A DNA stretch of 45,571 nucleotides, from the NCBI GenBank assembly GCA_964459635.1, contig CAYWMQ010000006.1, forward strand, positions 1 through 45,571. The letters are read 5' to 3'. The notes below the pieces were generated by a model. It ran no database searches and was not told where the DNA came from. It saw only the letters and a program-made list of their open reading frames with translations. This DNA is from CAYWMQ01 sp964459635. GTDB lineage: Bacteria; Patescibacteriota; Minisyncoccia; Phycocordibacterales; UBA12088. Below are positions 37,852 to 45,351 of the stretch, piece by piece; position 1 is the first letter of the stretch, and each line of letters begins with the position of its first letter. The translations under genes were made by a program, and so were the position numbers.

Positions 37852-39975
37852 ATGGATACAAACACGATGCGTACGACAGGGGCGCTACTCCATGCACTGA
37901 TACCCGGCCGCCGTGACGCGGCTGCTTTATTGCTCGCCTTCGTGATTATTGTTGCGGGCGGCAAGCTCGGCCAATGGCTCTATTTTGCGCATGCGATATC
38001 GCCCGCTGTTATCTGGCCGCCTGTCGGCATAGCCATGGCCGCTGTGTATTTGGGGGGATTCAGGTTTACGATTGCGGTTGCAGCCGCTCACACCGTGCTC
38101 ATCATTTCTCAGCCTCAGCCAATCGTACTGAATGTTGTGTACGGCCTCACCGTGGTCCTCTCGTATACTGCTCAAGCTGCGCTTGGGGGGTGGCTGCTCA
38201 GACGTCTCTCCTTCAACTGGCTAATGCAGCGCGTGCATGACGTGTTCGTGCTTCTCGGCGTAGCAGTGCTGATACCGATACTATCGCCCACTCTCATTGT
38301 ACTCGCGAGGCTCTATGCCGACATGGCCACTCCGTCGCCGCTTTCGTACTGGGCAACCATTTGGGCGGGCGGTGTATTCAGCGTCCTTACGCTTACACCG
38401 CTTATGATAGTGGCTTGGCGCTCGTTACGCCGAGACGGTCTGCAAGCGGTACGTCTTCCACGCGATATGTCGCTCGCGTTTGCGGTACTCGCTATCCTCG
38501 GATACCTGCTCTTTTGGATGTCTTGGTCACGGTCGGGGACGTTCGTACTTATGTACGCATACCTAAGCGCGCTCTTCTTTATAGGTTTGCGTTTCGGTGC
38601 GAGGGCAATCGTCTCCGCGCTTTCTCTCACCGCCGCGGCAGCGGTATCCGGCGCATTCGTACTCCACCGCACTGATGGCTTGCTCCCTGCACAGCTTTTC
38701 ACCGCAGAGCTTGTGATACTCTTGCTTGCCCCCGTCTTTTTTATTGTAGCTGCGCTCGTGGAGGAGCGGCGTATTGCGCTTGAGGCGCTGCGTGCACGCA
38801 CCAAGCGCCTTGAGCAATCTCTTGCCGAGCTTGCGCGTGCGGATGAGCTAAAGAATGAGTTCATTGCCATCTTGGCACATGAGCTGCGCAACCCTCTGGC
38901 ACCCGTCCTCTCGACTGTGGAGCTATTGGAGCTTCGAGCCCCGGATGCGGATTTTGCGCATCACTTGGCTCGTGTGAAAGAGCAGGCGTACATGATGAGA
39001 CATTTACTTGACGACCTGCTCGACGTTGCGCGTATCACGCAGCACAAGTTTGTGCTTAAAAAGAAGATCACGCACGTGTCAGTGCTGCTCGCAAACGCTC
39101 GAGCGGCTGTTGAAATCTTTGTGGCGAGCGCCGGCCATTCCTTGCACGTTGAGGACAACACCGGCGACGTTCGTATACTGGCTGATCCTGTACGACTTGA
39201 ACAAGTGCTCATCAACCTGTTGAACAACGCGGCAAAGTACACGTCACGTGGCGGACACATCACGCTGGCGGCGGCACTTGACGGAGACGCGCTGGTGCTC
39301 CGGGTACGTGACGACGGCATCGGGCTCACTAAAGAGCAAACCACGAGCATATTTAAGCCGTTCCGCCAGGCGCAAGACTCACCACGCGTCGGTACGGGCT
39401 TGGGTATCGGACTTTGGCTCGCCCGTATGCTTGTTGAAGAACATGGCGGCACCCTCACTGCGGCGAGCGAGGGTCGCGGCAAGGGGAGCACCTTTACGGT
39501 CCGTTTACCCGGCGTTGTGCAAAGCATCCATGCCGCAAGTCACGCGGGGCACCCTGAGTCGCAAGAACAACTCAATGAGGAGCTGCGCCGTGAGGACCGG
39601 ATGAGCGTACGCGCGAAGCGTGTGCTTGTGGTAGATGACAATGTGCCGGCTGCGCGCAGCCTCGCAACACTCCTTGAGTTCCGTGGTTTTACCGTGGAGA
39701 TGTGCCACAACGGTACATCCGCGCAGCGGGCTGTGGAGCTTTTTGAGCCCGATGCGGTTCTTCTTGATATCGGCTTGCCGGATGTGAGTGGCTTTGAAGT
39801 GGTAGCCGCGTTGAAGCGACGATGGCCGCGTCTGCCCGTGGTCGCGCTCAGTGGGTACGGACAGAACGCGGATGTAGAAAAGGGTCGGCGCGCCGGCTTT
39901 AGCGAACATTTGGTAAAACCGGTAGCGAGCGCAGACGTGGAACGTGCCTTGACACGAGTGCTCGCTCGCGACTGA
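37852..39975 (+). CDS. Hybrid sensor histidine kinase with MASE1 sensor and receiver
   Basis: The 707-aa protein has an N-terminal MASE1-like membrane sensor of about 8-10 helices (residues about 20-300; ISPAVIWPPVGIAMAAVYLG), a short coiled coil (EALRARTKRLEQSLAELARA), a HisKA domain with phospho-acceptor His343 in FIAILAHELRNPLAP, a HATPase domain with N box INLLNNAAKYT, DDGIGL and GTGLGIGLWLA, then a receiver domain with VLVVDDN, phospho-acceptor Asp639 in VLLDIGLPDVSGFEV, and LVKP. It would relay a signal to an unlinked regulator or histidine phosphotransfer protein; none is adjacent. It is the only signalling protein in the window and large for such a genome. The ATG has no SD. Confidence 0.92.
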   Translation: MDTNTMRTTGALLHALIPGRRDAAALLLAFVIIVAGGKLGQWLYFAHAISPAVIWPPVGIAMAAVYLGGFRFTIAVAAAHTVLIISQPQPIVLNVVYGLTVVLSYTAQAALGGWLLRRLSFNWLMQRVHDVFVLLGVAVLIPILSPTLIVLARLYADMATPSPLSYWATIWAGGVFSVLTLTPLMIVAWRSLRRDGLQAVRLPRDMSLAFAVLAILGYLLFWMSWSRSGTFVLMYAYLSALFFIGLRFGARAIVSALSLTAAAAVSGAFVLHRTDGLLPAQLFTAELVILLLAPVFFIVAALVEERRIALEALRARTKRLEQSLAELARADELKNEFIAILAHELRNPLAPVLSTVELLELRAPDADFAHHLARVKEQAYMMRHLLDDLLDVARITQHKFVLKKKITHVSVLLANARAAVEIFVASAGHSLHVEDNTGDVRILADPVRLEQVLINLLNNAAKYTSRGGHITLAAALDGDALVLRVRDDGIGLTKEQTTSIFKPFRQAQDSPRVGTGLGIGLWLARMLVEEHGGTLTAASEGRGKGSTFTVRLPGVVQSIHAASHAGHPESQEQLNEELRREDRMSVRAKRVLVVDDNVPAARSLATLLEFRGFTVEMCHNGTSAQRAVELFEPDAVLLDIGLPDVSGFEVVAALKRRWPRLPVVALSGYGQNADVEKGRRAGFSEHLVKPVASADVERALTRVLARD

Positions 39976-39990
39976 TGTGTACCGCTCAAA

Positions 39991-40014
39991 ACAACAAGCG
40001 CCCTATGAGGGCAC
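39991..40014 (-). terminator. Terminator of the GlsB-like gene
   Basis: On the minus strand GCCCT (40012-40008), a 3-base loop and AGGGC (40004-40000) are followed by GCTTGTTGTTTTG. The short stem and T-rich tail suit a weak terminator, 25 bases after the stop at 40039. Confidence 0.5.
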
Positions 40015-40038
40015 TCGTCGCCTCTCGCCGATCTGGTC

Positions 40039-40308
40039 CTAAAAGATAAGGTTGAGCAAGAAGAGGAGAACGACCGCGCCCACCACAGCCCAGATAAAGG
40101 CCCAAATGGTGCTCGGTCGGTCCGCTCCCGGTTTCCCGGCTTTCACGCCTACAATATCGGCTATCCATCCGCCGAGGAAGGCGCCAATGATACCGACAAT
40201 GATGTTGCCAAGTATGCCCTGGCCGCCGTCCGTGCCAACGATAAGCGAGGCAACCCAGCCGGCGATGCCGCCGAAGACAACCCACATGAGGATGTTAACG
40301 AGGTTCAT
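40039..40308 (-). CDS. GlsB/YeaQ/YmgE-family membrane protein
   Basis: The 89-aa protein starts MNLVNILMWVVFGGIAGWVA and contains GILGNIIVGIIGAFLGGWIA and a C-terminal helix (WAFIWAVVGAVVLLFLLNLI), three membrane segments with the Gly-rich pattern of the transglycosylase-associated/GlsB family. These are stress-related inner membrane proteins of unknown mechanism. Additional in-frame codons up to 40401 overlap the next gene and are rejected. Confidence 0.9.
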   Translation of the reverse strand: MNLVNILMWVVFGGIAGWVASLIVGTDGGQGILGNIIVGIIGAFLGGWIADIVGVKAGKPGADRPSTIWAFIWAVVGAVVLLFLLNLIF

Positions 40309-40360
40309 GGTGTATGTGTGAATGAGTAAAAGTGCACGCAGTGTGTGCGCCATCGGTGCG

Positions 40361-40684
40361 CTACTGTGTCGAGGTGGCTCTGGTGTCTGTGGCGTTATCA
40401 AGCCGCCCTGGCACTACGTTGGGGGTTTGCGTACGCACCTCTGACTCAAGCTCGCGGTACTCTTGTCGCATCTCATCGCGGGCCTCATCAACACGCGACT
40501 GTATGACCTGCTCAATGTCTGCGCCGGGTGCGCGGTTGAATGCAGTCCATGCGAGAAGGAGTGCTACCGCCGCCACCACGAGTGCGATCCAGCCCACAAT
40601 CTCTCCTTTTTCTTCTGCGCGATGCGTTCGCCCCTCGCGTGTGTCGTATGAGGGCGCGCCTATGCGTTCTTTTTGCTGATCCAT
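40361..40684 (-). CDS. Hypothetical single-helix membrane protein, 107 aa
   Basis: It starts MDQQKERIGAPSYDTREGRT with a charged cytoplasmic part, one membrane helix (VGWIALVVAAVALLLAWTAF, about 30-50), and a helical acidic tail with a probable coiled coil (VDEARDEMRQEYRELESEVR). It is encoded upstream of the GlsB-like gene on the same strand and the two may form one operon. No family recognised. Confidence 0.7.
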   Translation of the reverse strand: MDQQKERIGAPSYDTREGRTHRAEEKGEIVGWIALVVAAVALLLAWTAFNRAPGADIEQVIQSRVDEARDEMRQEYRELESEVRTQTPNVVPGRLDNATDTRATSTQ

Positions 40685-40856
40685 AAGATACAAATTAGCT
40701 GCTTGTAAAGGTATGACCCGCGGCCCGCATGCGCACAAGCGCTACCAAGGTCGCATCCGATATAGTACAGCATAGTCCTGTATGGATGAGTTGCGCATGA
40801 ACACTCATGAACGCCTGAGCATATGCACGCGCCTTCAGCTGGTGCACGTCACCAAC

Positions 40857-40876
40857 AAAAAACGCCCAAAGGGCGT
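40857..40876 (-). terminator. Terminator of rplY
   Basis: On the minus strand ACGCCC (40876-40871), loop TTT, GGGCGT (40867-40862), then TTTTTTG. It lies 22 bases after the rplY stop. Bases 40685-40856 contain no gene that I can support. Confidence 0.8.
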
Positions 40877-40898
40877 AGTACATCCACGTACGGCACTC

Positions 40899-41546
40899 TT
40901 ACTCTGCAGCCTCGCCTTCCTCTTCCTTGCCCTTCTTTTCCACTTCGACCGCGCTCACGTCCGTAGGCGTCGCAGACTCTTCTGTCTCTTCCTGCGCCTC
41001 TTGTACGAGTGCTACGACCTCATCCGCCTCGCTCACGGCCGTCACGCCGGCGGGGAGTGCGATGTCGCGCACGTGGATCTGGTCGTCAAACGTTTTGAGG
41101 CCGCTTATGTCCACAACTATTTCGTGCGGCAGGTTCTTCGGGAGCGCTTCCACCGCTATTTCATGCATGACCTTAATGAGCGTACCGCCCAGGTCCTTTT
41201 CCGCCGGCGCTACACCTGCGAACACAAGCTCAACGTTCACTTCCACCGCCACGTCGCTGCGTACCGCGTAGAGATCGGCATGTATCGGTGTGCCATACAC
41301 GGGGTCCACCGCCACTTCCTGTATGAGCACATCCTTTGCTTTGTCTAGGCCGGAAAGCGATACGACCGTAGACTCGCCTGCTTCGGTCCATGCCTTCTCA
41401 AGGTCTACAGCCTTCACGGTCACGTGCACAGGCTCCTCACCCGCCCCGTATACCACAGCAGGTACCAAACCCGAAGCGCGCAACTTCTTGCTCGCTTTAC
41501 TGCCGATCTGGCTTCTTTTCTCGATTGGCAACTGCACTGCTGACAT
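40899..41546 (-). CDS. rplY: 50S ribosomal protein L25 (CTC/TL5 type)
   Basis: The 215-aa protein binds 5S rRNA. It starts MSAVQLPIEKRSQIGSKASK and contains RASGLVPAVVYGAGEEPVHV, DVLIQEVAVDPVYGTPIHAD, and the C-terminal TL5 domain (LPKNLPHEIVVDISGLKTFD) followed by an acidic tail rich in Glu. The long CTC form with a C-terminal domain is common outside gammaproteobacteria. Upstream in-frame codons to 41630 are non-conserved and rejected. It is divergent from the PfkB gene. Confidence 0.94.
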   Translation of the reverse strand: MSAVQLPIEKRSQIGSKASKKLRASGLVPAVVYGAGEEPVHVTVKAVDLEKAWTEAGESTVVSLSGLDKAKDVLIQEVAVDPVYGTPIHADLYAVRSDVAVEVNVELVFAGVAPAEKDLGGTLIKVMHEIAVEALPKNLPHEIVVDISGLKTFDDQIHVRDIALPAGVTAVSEADEVVALVQEAQEETEESATPTDVSAVEVEKKGKEEEGEAAE

Positions 41547-41632
41547 AGTGGAAGCCAGTATACCGCGTTTCAATATCTTGGCAAGTGCTGGTACACTGGA
41601 TGAGTTACAAGGCCACATAACTATCCGCACGT

Positions 41633-42628
41633 ATGCCCGAATACGACTTTATCGCCATCGGCGACATTACCACAGATGAGTTCATAGAGCTTCGTACGGA
41701 CCGTGCGGTCGTGAACAAGGACCTTTCCGGGCGCGATGTGCTTTCGATGTACTTCGGCGACAAGATAGAGTTTTTGGGTGCCGTGAATGTGCCCGCTGTC
41801 GGTAACAGCGCGAACGCGGCTGTTTCCGCGCATAGGCTGGGCCTCAAGTCGGCCCTCGTGGCCGACGTTGGTGCGGACGAAGGCGGCACCGAGATACTCG
41901 ACTGGCTCAAGCAGGAGGGGCTCGACACGAGTTTCATAGACGTGCAGGAGGGCAAAGAGACCAACCACCACTACGTGCTGCGCTACGGGCCGGAGCGCAC
42001 CATCCTCATTAAGCACGAAACGTACGAGTACAAGGTGCCGGAGATGGGCAGCCCGAAGTGGGTGTACTTTTCATCCGTGGGCGAGCACTCGCTTCCCTAC
42101 CACCACGAGATAGCCGCGTACGTGAAGGCGCACCCGGACACGAAGCTCGCATTTCAGCCGGGTAGTTTCCAGATACAGCTGGGGCACGAGACTCTGCGCG
42201 ATGTGTACGAGGCGACGACACTCTTTTTCTGCAACAAAGAGGAGGCGCAAACGATACTTGCAACCGATGAAAAGGACATGCCCACCTTGCTACGCAATTT
42301 TCGCGAGCTGGGGCCCTCGATGCCGGTGATTACCGACGGCCCGCGCGGCTCGTACGTACTCGACGAGTCCGACACGGCGTGGCACATGCCCATGTACCCG
42401 GACCCTGCCCCGCCCGTAGACCGCACCGGTGCGGGCGACGCATTTGCGTCCACCTTCACGGCTCTCCTTGGCGCAGGGCTCTCGGTGCCGGACGCACTCG
42501 CGCGCGCGCCTATCAACAGTATGTCTGTGGTGCAGGAAATAGGAGCACAAAAAGGCTTGCTTTCACGCAAAAAAATTGAGGAGTATCTGGCCAAAGCGCC
42601 GGAGGAGTATAGGGCGAGGAAAGTATAA
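41633..42628 (+). CDS. PfkB-family carbohydrate/nucleoside kinase
   Basis: The 331-aa protein phosphorylates a sugar or nucleoside with ATP. It has DFIAIGDITTDEFIEL at the N-terminus, GNSANAAVSAHRLGLKSALV (PfkB pattern 1 region), and the C-terminal signature VDRTGAGDAFASTFTALLGA with the catalytic base Asp in GAGDAF. The insertion EFLGAVNVPAV near residue 55 is typical of ribokinase-like kinases. Substrate (ribose, fructose, adenosine) cannot be told. A family C tract follows the stop. The ATG lacks an SD. Confidence 0.9.
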   Translation: MPEYDFIAIGDITTDEFIELRTDRAVVNKDLSGRDVLSMYFGDKIEFLGAVNVPAVGNSANAAVSAHRLGLKSALVADVGADEGGTEILDWLKQEGLDTSFIDVQEGKETNHHYVLRYGPERTILIKHETYEYKVPEMGSPKWVYFSSVGEHSLPYHHEIAAYVKAHPDTKLAFQPGSFQIQLGHETLRDVYEATTLFFCNKEEAQTILATDEKDMPTLLRNFRELGPSMPVITDGPRGSYVLDESDTAWHMPMYPDPAPPVDRTGAGDAFASTFTALLGAGLSVPDALARAPINSMSVVQEIGAQKGLLSRKKIEEYLAKAPEEYRARKV

Positions 42629-42704
42629 ACAAAAGAGAAGAGACAAAAGACAAGAGAGCGTCTGGTGGCACAGGGATATGGGGTGGCGGCCGCACCGACG
42701 AGGC

Positions 42705-42733
42705 TTGACTTATGGCCGTATAAGGGTCATAGT
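42705..42733 (+). promoter_or_regulatory. Possible promoter of the zinc-ribbon gene
   Basis: TTGACT (42705-42710) and CATAGT (42728-42733) are 17 bases apart. The first ATG in frame is 17 bases further on. Confidence 0.4.
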
Positions 42734-42750
42734 TCTTTTTGGTAGCGCAC

Positions 42751-43095
42751 ATGATATGCATGAGCGCGTTTATGGCGGCGATACAAATGCCACACTGTTC
42801 CACCTGCAAAGGCAGCGGCGTTGACGTTGCGATGCTTCAAATAGATAATATTACGTTTGTGTCCAAAGGAGTTTGCGATACATGCAACGGCACCGGCCAA
42901 GGCTCGGCTCCTATGCCTCCCATGCCGCCGCGCGAGGATCTGCTCGATATATGCGCAAAGATTCATAAGATGATGCCCCTGCGACCTGAGTTCGCAGAGC
43001 GTGTGAAATCTATTGCCGCGCACGGTTCTGATGAGGAAGTGAACAAAGAGCTTTCCAGGCTACTGAAGCTATTCGGTACACTATTGCAACGGTAG
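42751..43095 (+). CDS. DnaJ-like CxxCxGxG zinc-ribbon protein
   Basis: The protein is about 114 aa with start uncertain among ATG codons at 42751, 42760, 42772 and 42787. It carries two copies of the DnaJ zinc-finger motif: CSTCKGSG and CDTCNGTGQG, separated by a short beta strand (DITF-like IDNITFVSKGV). Such ribbons bind one zinc and occur in chaperone-like or tryptophan-RNA-regulator-inhibitor-like small proteins. The C-terminal half is helical (DLLDICAKIHKMMPL ... ELSRLLKLFGTLL). No J domain. A terminator hairpin lies at 43201-43226, with an additional open frame between stop and terminator (see findings). Confidence 0.75.
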   Translation: MICMSAFMAAIQMPHCSTCKGSGVDVAMLQIDNITFVSKGVCDTCNGTGQGSAPMPPMPPREDLLDICAKIHKMMPLRPEFAERVKSIAAHGSDEEVNKELSRLLKLFGTLLQR

Positions 43096-43200
43096 CTCGT
43101 TCGACGAACTGTTGCGCTCCCCAGAGTACGCAGCCTGGTACGAGGAAAGCCCGGCTCGCAGAAAAAAAGTTCCTAGCACCAATCGTATAGCACAACCGAA

Positions 43201-43226
43201 GACCGCCGACACATGTGTCGGCGGTC
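43201..43226 (+). terminator. Terminator of the zinc-ribbon gene
   Basis: GACCGCCGACA (43201-43211) pairs with TGTCGGCGGTC (43216-43226) around CATG; TATTTGC follows. It is about 105 bases after the stop at 43095. Confidence 0.75.
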
Positions 43227-43244
43227 TATTTGCTACCACGCACC

Positions 43245-43340
43245 ATGGTTACATATCGTTTCGGGTTTACTGTTGTATTCGTGCTCGTGTTTGCTCTACA
43301 GGCAGTTGCAACGCTGTTGCTTGCCCGAACGCTTTTTTAA
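43245..43340 (+). CDS. Possible 31-aa single-helix membrane peptide
   Basis: ATG at 43245 encodes MVTYRFGFTVVFVLVFALQA followed by VATLLLARTLF and a TAA inside a GCTTTTTTAAAAAAGC palindrome (43331-43346). One clear hydrophobic helix with a terminal Arg is visible. There is no SD and no firm promoter, so it may be chance. Confidence 0.3.
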   Translation: MVTYRFGFTVVFVLVFALQAVATLLLARTLF

Positions 43341-43346
43341 AAAAGC

Positions 43347-43441
43347 ACCGAGTCCTGTTGCGTATAACCTATTGCCGATGTGGTTAGGTAGGCGCGTCTG
43401 TGGCCCTTAGCAGTATCCAACTTTACAGCGCAGAGCGATAC
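43347..43441. other. Intergenic region without a gene
   Basis: No ORF, RNA or repeat that I can support lies between the tiny peptide ORF and the hairpin cluster at 43442-43558. Confidence 0.5.
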
Positions 43442-43504
43442 GCAAAAACCGCACAACTTACAATATAGCTACCATACGGTAGAAATAAGTGTGCGGTATT
43501 TTTG
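43442..43504. terminator. Bidirectional terminator with nested hairpin
   Basis: GCAAAAACCGCACAACTTA at the left pairs with TAAGTGTGCGGTATTTTTGC at the right with one bulge or mismatch on each arm. A small inner hairpin CTACC-ATAC-GGTAG sits in the loop. On the minus strand the stem is followed by TTTTTGCG, so it probably ends the 43578-44231 gene; on plus it is followed by TATTTTTGC. Confidence 0.7.
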
Positions 43505-43558
43505 CAAGTATAGTTACTTGCGCCATACAGTATGTATCATTTGTACATTTCGTATGGC
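43504..43558. repeat. Two further hairpins downstream of the 43578 gene
   Basis: GCAAGTA/TACTTGC (43504-43510 and 43515-43521) and GCCATAC/GTATGGC (43522-43528 and 43552-43558). With 43442-43504 they make a run of three stem-loops in the 3' flank of the minus-strand gene. Confidence 0.6.
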
Positions 43559-43577
43559 AGAGTGCGACAGCCTGCCG

Positions 43578-44231
43578 CTAGTAGATGGTGCTTAGAAAGA
43601 GCGTGAGCGCGTTGTCCGCCTCGACGAGAACACATGTTTGGCCCGGGTGTAGCGTCACGGGCAACGTTCGACCTTTGTACTTCAGCGTCACGTCTGCTGC
43701 ACTCGACGCATACCATGTGTGACCACAGCGATGGCCGCGATGCTGGACTCGTACTTCACCGAAGTATCGTCCCTTGCCCCGGTACCAGCGATAAGGAAGC
43801 CACATGTACGGCACTGTTGGCGCTATGGACGCGTAGACGTGTTGACCGTCCAAGTTGTGCAGCGAAACTACCGTGCGTTTATTTCGGAGCGCCCAAGGTG
43901 TGTACCAAAGGCCGTTATCCTCGGTCCATGCACAGCGATACCTTGGCATAGATGGACGCGACTGCGCCACGTAGTTCAGAACCAAGTCCTTCAAAGGCTT
44001 GTGCAACGACTTACTGTACACCTTACGATTTTTCTTAAAATCGTCTTGCATATCAGCTGAAAGTCGCCATAGCCCAACGCGAGCTTCAGGGCGTTCAATT
44101 AGCGTCTTGAATGACGCAATCATCGCCTTGACCCAGACCTGTCGCCTTCGTGCATCCCAGCCGGTACGCCGTGAAGCGAAGAGGTCGCGCGCTTGCTGTA
44201 ACAGCTCGAAAGTACTGCTTTGACAGGGCAT
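43578..44231 (-). CDS. Hypothetical protein, 217 aa
   Basis: I do not recognise it. The start is secure: GGAGG lies six bases upstream of the ATG and a good promoter is present. The N-terminal half is helical and basic (MIASFKTLIERPEARVGLWR; DDFKKNRKVYSKSLHKPLKD). The C-terminal half is beta-rich with many aromatic residues (YMWLPYRWYRGKGRYFGEVR) and a His/Cys-containing segment (RVQHRGHRCGHTWYASSAAD). No membrane segment. The high Trp, Tyr and Arg content differs from neighbours and, with the strong SD, hints at an acquired gene. Confidence 0.75.
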   Translation of the reverse strand: MPCQSSTFELLQQARDLFASRRTGWDARRRQVWVKAMIASFKTLIERPEARVGLWRLSADMQDDFKKNRKVYSKSLHKPLKDLVLNYVAQSRPSMPRYRCAWTEDNGLWYTPWALRNKRTVVSLHNLDGQHVYASIAPTVPYMWLPYRWYRGKGRYFGEVRVQHRGHRCGHTWYASSAADVTLKYKGRTLPVTLHPGQTCVLVEADNALTLFLSTIY

Positions 44232-44267
44232 TTTTTCCTCCTAGTCCTGTTGGTTGACGCTGCTATT

Positions 44268-44296
44268 ATGATAGCATAGTATAAGACATACGTCAA
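44268..44296 (-). promoter_or_regulatory. Promoter of the 43578-44231 gene with overlapping inverted repeats
   Basis: On the minus strand TTGACG (44296-44291), 17-base spacer, TATCAT (44273-44268). The -10 lies in GCTAT-TATG-ATAGC (about 44262-44275), and TTGACG/CGTCAA occur as a wider inverted pair (44254-44259 and 44291-44296). Either could be an operator. Confidence 0.6.
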
Positions 44297-44312
44297 GCTC
44301 AGCAAGCGACGC

Positions 44313-45056
44313 CTATACGCCACTTTTTTTCACACGCGCAACAAGCGGCTCTTCCCACCCGAAACAAGTGTCTATACCTTTCAATTTTTCAAACGCAGCC
44401 ACACATGCGGGGTCTTGCGTGGCGTACTCCTCTAGCACCGACACAATGCCCTCCATACATCCGCCAACGGTGCCGTCAGAATCATCCACGCCACCCGTGC
44501 AGAGCTTTTTGTCGAGGCGGAGCAAGAGGTCCACAAGAAGCACTGCTGTTTGGTGCGACACAGGCAAGGCGGACACGAGCGCCGCGAGCCTATTGCTGCC
44601 TTCCATGAGCGAGTTCTGATATGTGAACCACGTGCGAGACGGGCCATTGTACGCCTTGATGTACCGGAGCGCCGCGCTGATCTCCGCTTTTACATGCGCG
44701 AGCTCGTCTTTGCTAAGCTCGCCCGCTTTCCCGCTCGCCTTGGGTGCACTTGTGTACGCAGTGTCCTCATCGGCGAGAGGCTTCCCGCCCATGACCGCAT
44801 AGAGTGCTACCGCCACCATGTGCTTGCAGAGCACGTCTTCTTTGCCGAGATAGCCGTTGCAGGAACCCTCATCATACCGGCGCGAGCCCACGTACACCTC
44901 GTACACATTGCGCCCGCTACCCTTCACGCGTGCGTGGTACCCGTACTCGTTCTTCTTGCACTGCAAAACCGCACCCGCGCTATACAGACCCACCGCCCGC
45001 TCAAACGTGCCACGGTCCGTGGCGAATTTTATTTTGTCGAGTGTGTAGTGGGGCAT
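44313..45056 (-). CDS. SWIM-like zinc-finger protein
   Basis: The 247-aa protein has a SWIM-like module at about residues 50-85: YEVYVGSRRYDEGSCNGYLG then EDVLCKHMVAVALYAVMGGK. The C-x-H half of the C-x-C...C-x-H motif is intact (LCKH), but only one Cys is seen where two are expected. SWIM modules bind DNA or proteins and often accompany SNF2 helicases; none is here. The C-terminal 150 residues are helical (AALVSALPVSHQTAVLLVDL) with several Cys. The ATG starts 53 bases from any recognisable upstream element; no SD. Confidence 0.7.
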   Translation of the reverse strand: MPHYTLDKIKFATDRGTFERAVGLYSAGAVLQCKKNEYGYHARVKGSGRNVYEVYVGSRRYDEGSCNGYLGKEDVLCKHMVAVALYAVMGGKPLADEDTAYTSAPKASGKAGELSKDELAHVKAEISAALRYIKAYNGPSRTWFTYQNSLMEGSNRLAALVSALPVSHQTAVLLVDLLLRLDKKLCTGGVDDSDGTVGGCMEGIVSVLEEYATQDPACVAAFEKLKGIDTCFGWEEPLVARVKKSGV

Positions 45057-45232
45057 ATGTGCACTCTGCAGCCTTTACTGACTTCTACGTTGAGCATTAC
45101 AAAACACGGTGCAAAGGTGGGCACTGGTGAGGGACACGCGGGAGTGTGCGGCCATGTACGTAAAAGTGAGCTTCTAAGGCGTATGCGGCCCATTCTAGCA
45201 CGTGCGAGCTGCGGGGGCACGGACAATGCACA
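45057..45232. other. Upstream region of the SWIM-like gene
   Basis: No gene is visible. On the minus strand TGCTAGAAT (45200-45192) is an extended -10 match without a clear -35; it would give a leader of about 130 bases. Confidence 0.35.
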
Positions 45233-45259
45233 AAATGAAGGGACCGGGTCCCTTCATTT
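45233..45259. terminator. Hairpin, probable bidirectional terminator
   Basis: AAATGAAGGGA (45233-45243) pairs with TCCCTTCATTT (45249-45259) around CCGGG; the A/T outer pairs give a short U tail on each strand. Confidence 0.6.
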
Positions 45260-45300
45260 CCTCTAGTTTATTCGCACACTGCATCGGTTACAAAAAGAGC

Positions 45301-45325
45301 CGCCGCCTTACGAGGTAAGGCGGCG
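45301..45325 (-). terminator. Terminator of the right-edge gene
   Basis: CGCCGCCTTAC (45301-45311) pairs with GTAAGGCGGCG (45315-45325) around GAG. On the minus strand GCTCTTTTTG follows, a good U tail, 27 bases after the stop at 45352. Confidence 0.85.
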
Positions 45326-45351
45326 AAGTGCGGTACATGCTTGTCCGGAAG

